From: JABEVB01 sp049965775
Lineage (GTDB): Bacteria; Planctomycetota; Phycisphaerae; WQYP01
Length of the DNA stretch: 6,358 nucleotides
Reading direction: 5' to 3'
Assembly: GCA_049965775.1 (NCBI GenBank)
Contig: JBMFVX010000151.1
Location: 1 to 6,358 of the forward strand
Below, piece by piece: positions 5,679-6,358 of this stretch. Below the pieces are notes generated by a model. The model worked only from the letters and a program-made list of their open reading frames with translations. It was not told where the DNA came from and did no database searches. Both the position numbers and the translations under genes were made by a program. The stretch's first letter is position 1. Each line of letters starts with the position of its first letter.

Positions 5679-6358
5679 CTACAGAGCCGATCCGATAGGC
5701 CCCTTAAGGTTTAGCAGTTCGTCGAGCACCAGTGCCACCGCCCCCATCAGCGTTGCCCGCATGCCAAAAACCGCCGGGGCAATGCGAAGGCCCCGAGCGC
5801 TTTGCTCCATTGCATGTCGCTTGACCGAATCTTCAATAATTGAGAATAGAGGCGGACCAGCCTGCGCTACGCCGCCTCCGATAATGACCGCTTCAGGGTT
5901 GAGAATATTGATCATGGTGGCCACGCCCAAGCCTATATACCCGGCGGCACGAGTGAAAATTTCCGCAGCGCCGGCATCGCCACCTTGCGCAGCAGCCGCG
6001 ACAATTTCCGCAGAGACGCGGTCAGGTTTGCCCTGGCATAAATCCCAAAGGACCCCACGCCCCGCTTTGGCGACCAAGGCTGCGCCATCGCTCGCGATGG
6101 CATAGCCGGAGGCTAGCGCCTCAAGACAACCATAATTGCCGCACTTGCACTGCCGCCGACTTGTGGTGTCAACGCACAGATGCCCCAATTCGCCGGCCAG
6201 GCCGCGAGCGCCGTATATTGGCCGGCCATGGTCAACGGTCGCAGCGCCAATGCCATAGCCCAGGTTCACGCACACGAAATTTTTACTGTGGCGGCCGATG
6301 CCGTACCGGAGTTCGCCCATGGCCATCACGCGCGTCACGTTGTCACAACTGATGGGCA
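5679..6358 (-). CDS. ROK-family protein, probably transcriptional regulator, 5' end missing
   Basis: The minus frame enters from the right edge and stops with TAG at 5681-5679, giving the last 225 residues. The visible part is the C-terminal half of a ROK (repressor, ORF, kinase) protein: nucleotide-fold segment NLGYGIGAATVDHGRPIYGA; GELGH, with a zinc-ligand His at 6180-6182; the family signature CKCGNYGCLE (6149-6120) with its three Cys ligands; and NILNPEAVIIGGG. Missing are the N-terminal ATP-binding part and any helix-turn-helix. In kinases of the family, the segment before the conserved GE reads like NDxNAAALGE, with the catalytic Asp eight residues before Glu. Here it reads DNVTRVMAMGE, placing Val (6338-6336) at that position. 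This and the ending GAVALVLDELLN favour a NagC/Mlc/XylR-type sugar-responsive repressor over a sugar kinase. GTG or ATG codons near 6338 are internal, not starts, because family homology continues upstream (PISC). Confidence 0.85.
   Translation of the reverse strand, partial: PISCDNVTRVMAMGELRYGIGRHSKNFVCVNLGYGIGAATVDHGRPIYGARGLAGELGHLCVDTTSRRQCKCGNYGCLEALASGYAIASDGAALVAKAGRGVLWDLCQGKPDRVSAEIVAAAAQGGDAGAAEIFTRAAGYIGLGVATMINILNPEAVIIGGGVAQAGPPLFSIIEDSVKRHAMEQSARGLRIAPAVFGMRATLMGAVALVLDELLNLKGPIGSAL

Overview
The window suggests a Gram-negative (diderm) bacterium of moderately high GC. It carries two signal-peptide-bearing outer-membrane beta-barrel genes, a large secreted multidomain protein and a ROK-family protein. 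The mix of a BBP2-type porin with a secreted protein carrying DUF2341-like, PA14-like, PKD-like and TPR-like regions is most reminiscent of Planctomycetota or other PVC-group bacteria, or possibly Acidobacteriota. That placement is inference only, because no phylogenetic marker is present.

Layout. From 1922 down to the left edge, the minus strand carries one uninterrupted reading frame of 640 codons. It starts with a signal peptide and runs off the window. Because its stop lies outside, it is easily missed in favour of shorter shadow frames. Next comes a non-coding divergent interval of about 1,040 bases (1923-2965). It contains an AT-rich, promoter-like patch near 2355-2460 with a direct repeat, followed by about 360 bases rich in hairpins (2503-2860) that may be a long 5' leader or an RNA gene.

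On the plus strand, two exported beta-barrel proteins follow. The first (2966-3979) is an unrecognised 337-residue barrel. The second (4122-5552) is a 476-residue BBP2/OmpL-like porin. They are separated by 142 bases holding four successive hairpins and no obvious U-tract terminator, so co-transcription with internal processing or control is plausible. A strong intrinsic terminator (5589-5621) closes this unit.

Convergent to it, on the minus strand, is the C-terminal part of a ROK-family protein (5679 to the right edge). Its zinc motif is intact, but valine occupies the position where sugar kinases of the family carry the catalytic aspartate, which favours a repressor over a kinase.

Working together (inference): the barrels probably move solutes, perhaps sugars or oligosaccharides, across the outer membrane. 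The ROK protein may be a sugar-responsive regulator, and the large secreted protein may bind carbohydrate or act at the cell surface. Nothing in the sequence proves these genes are functionally linked. I found no tRNA, rRNA, CRISPR array, transposase or other mobile-element sign.
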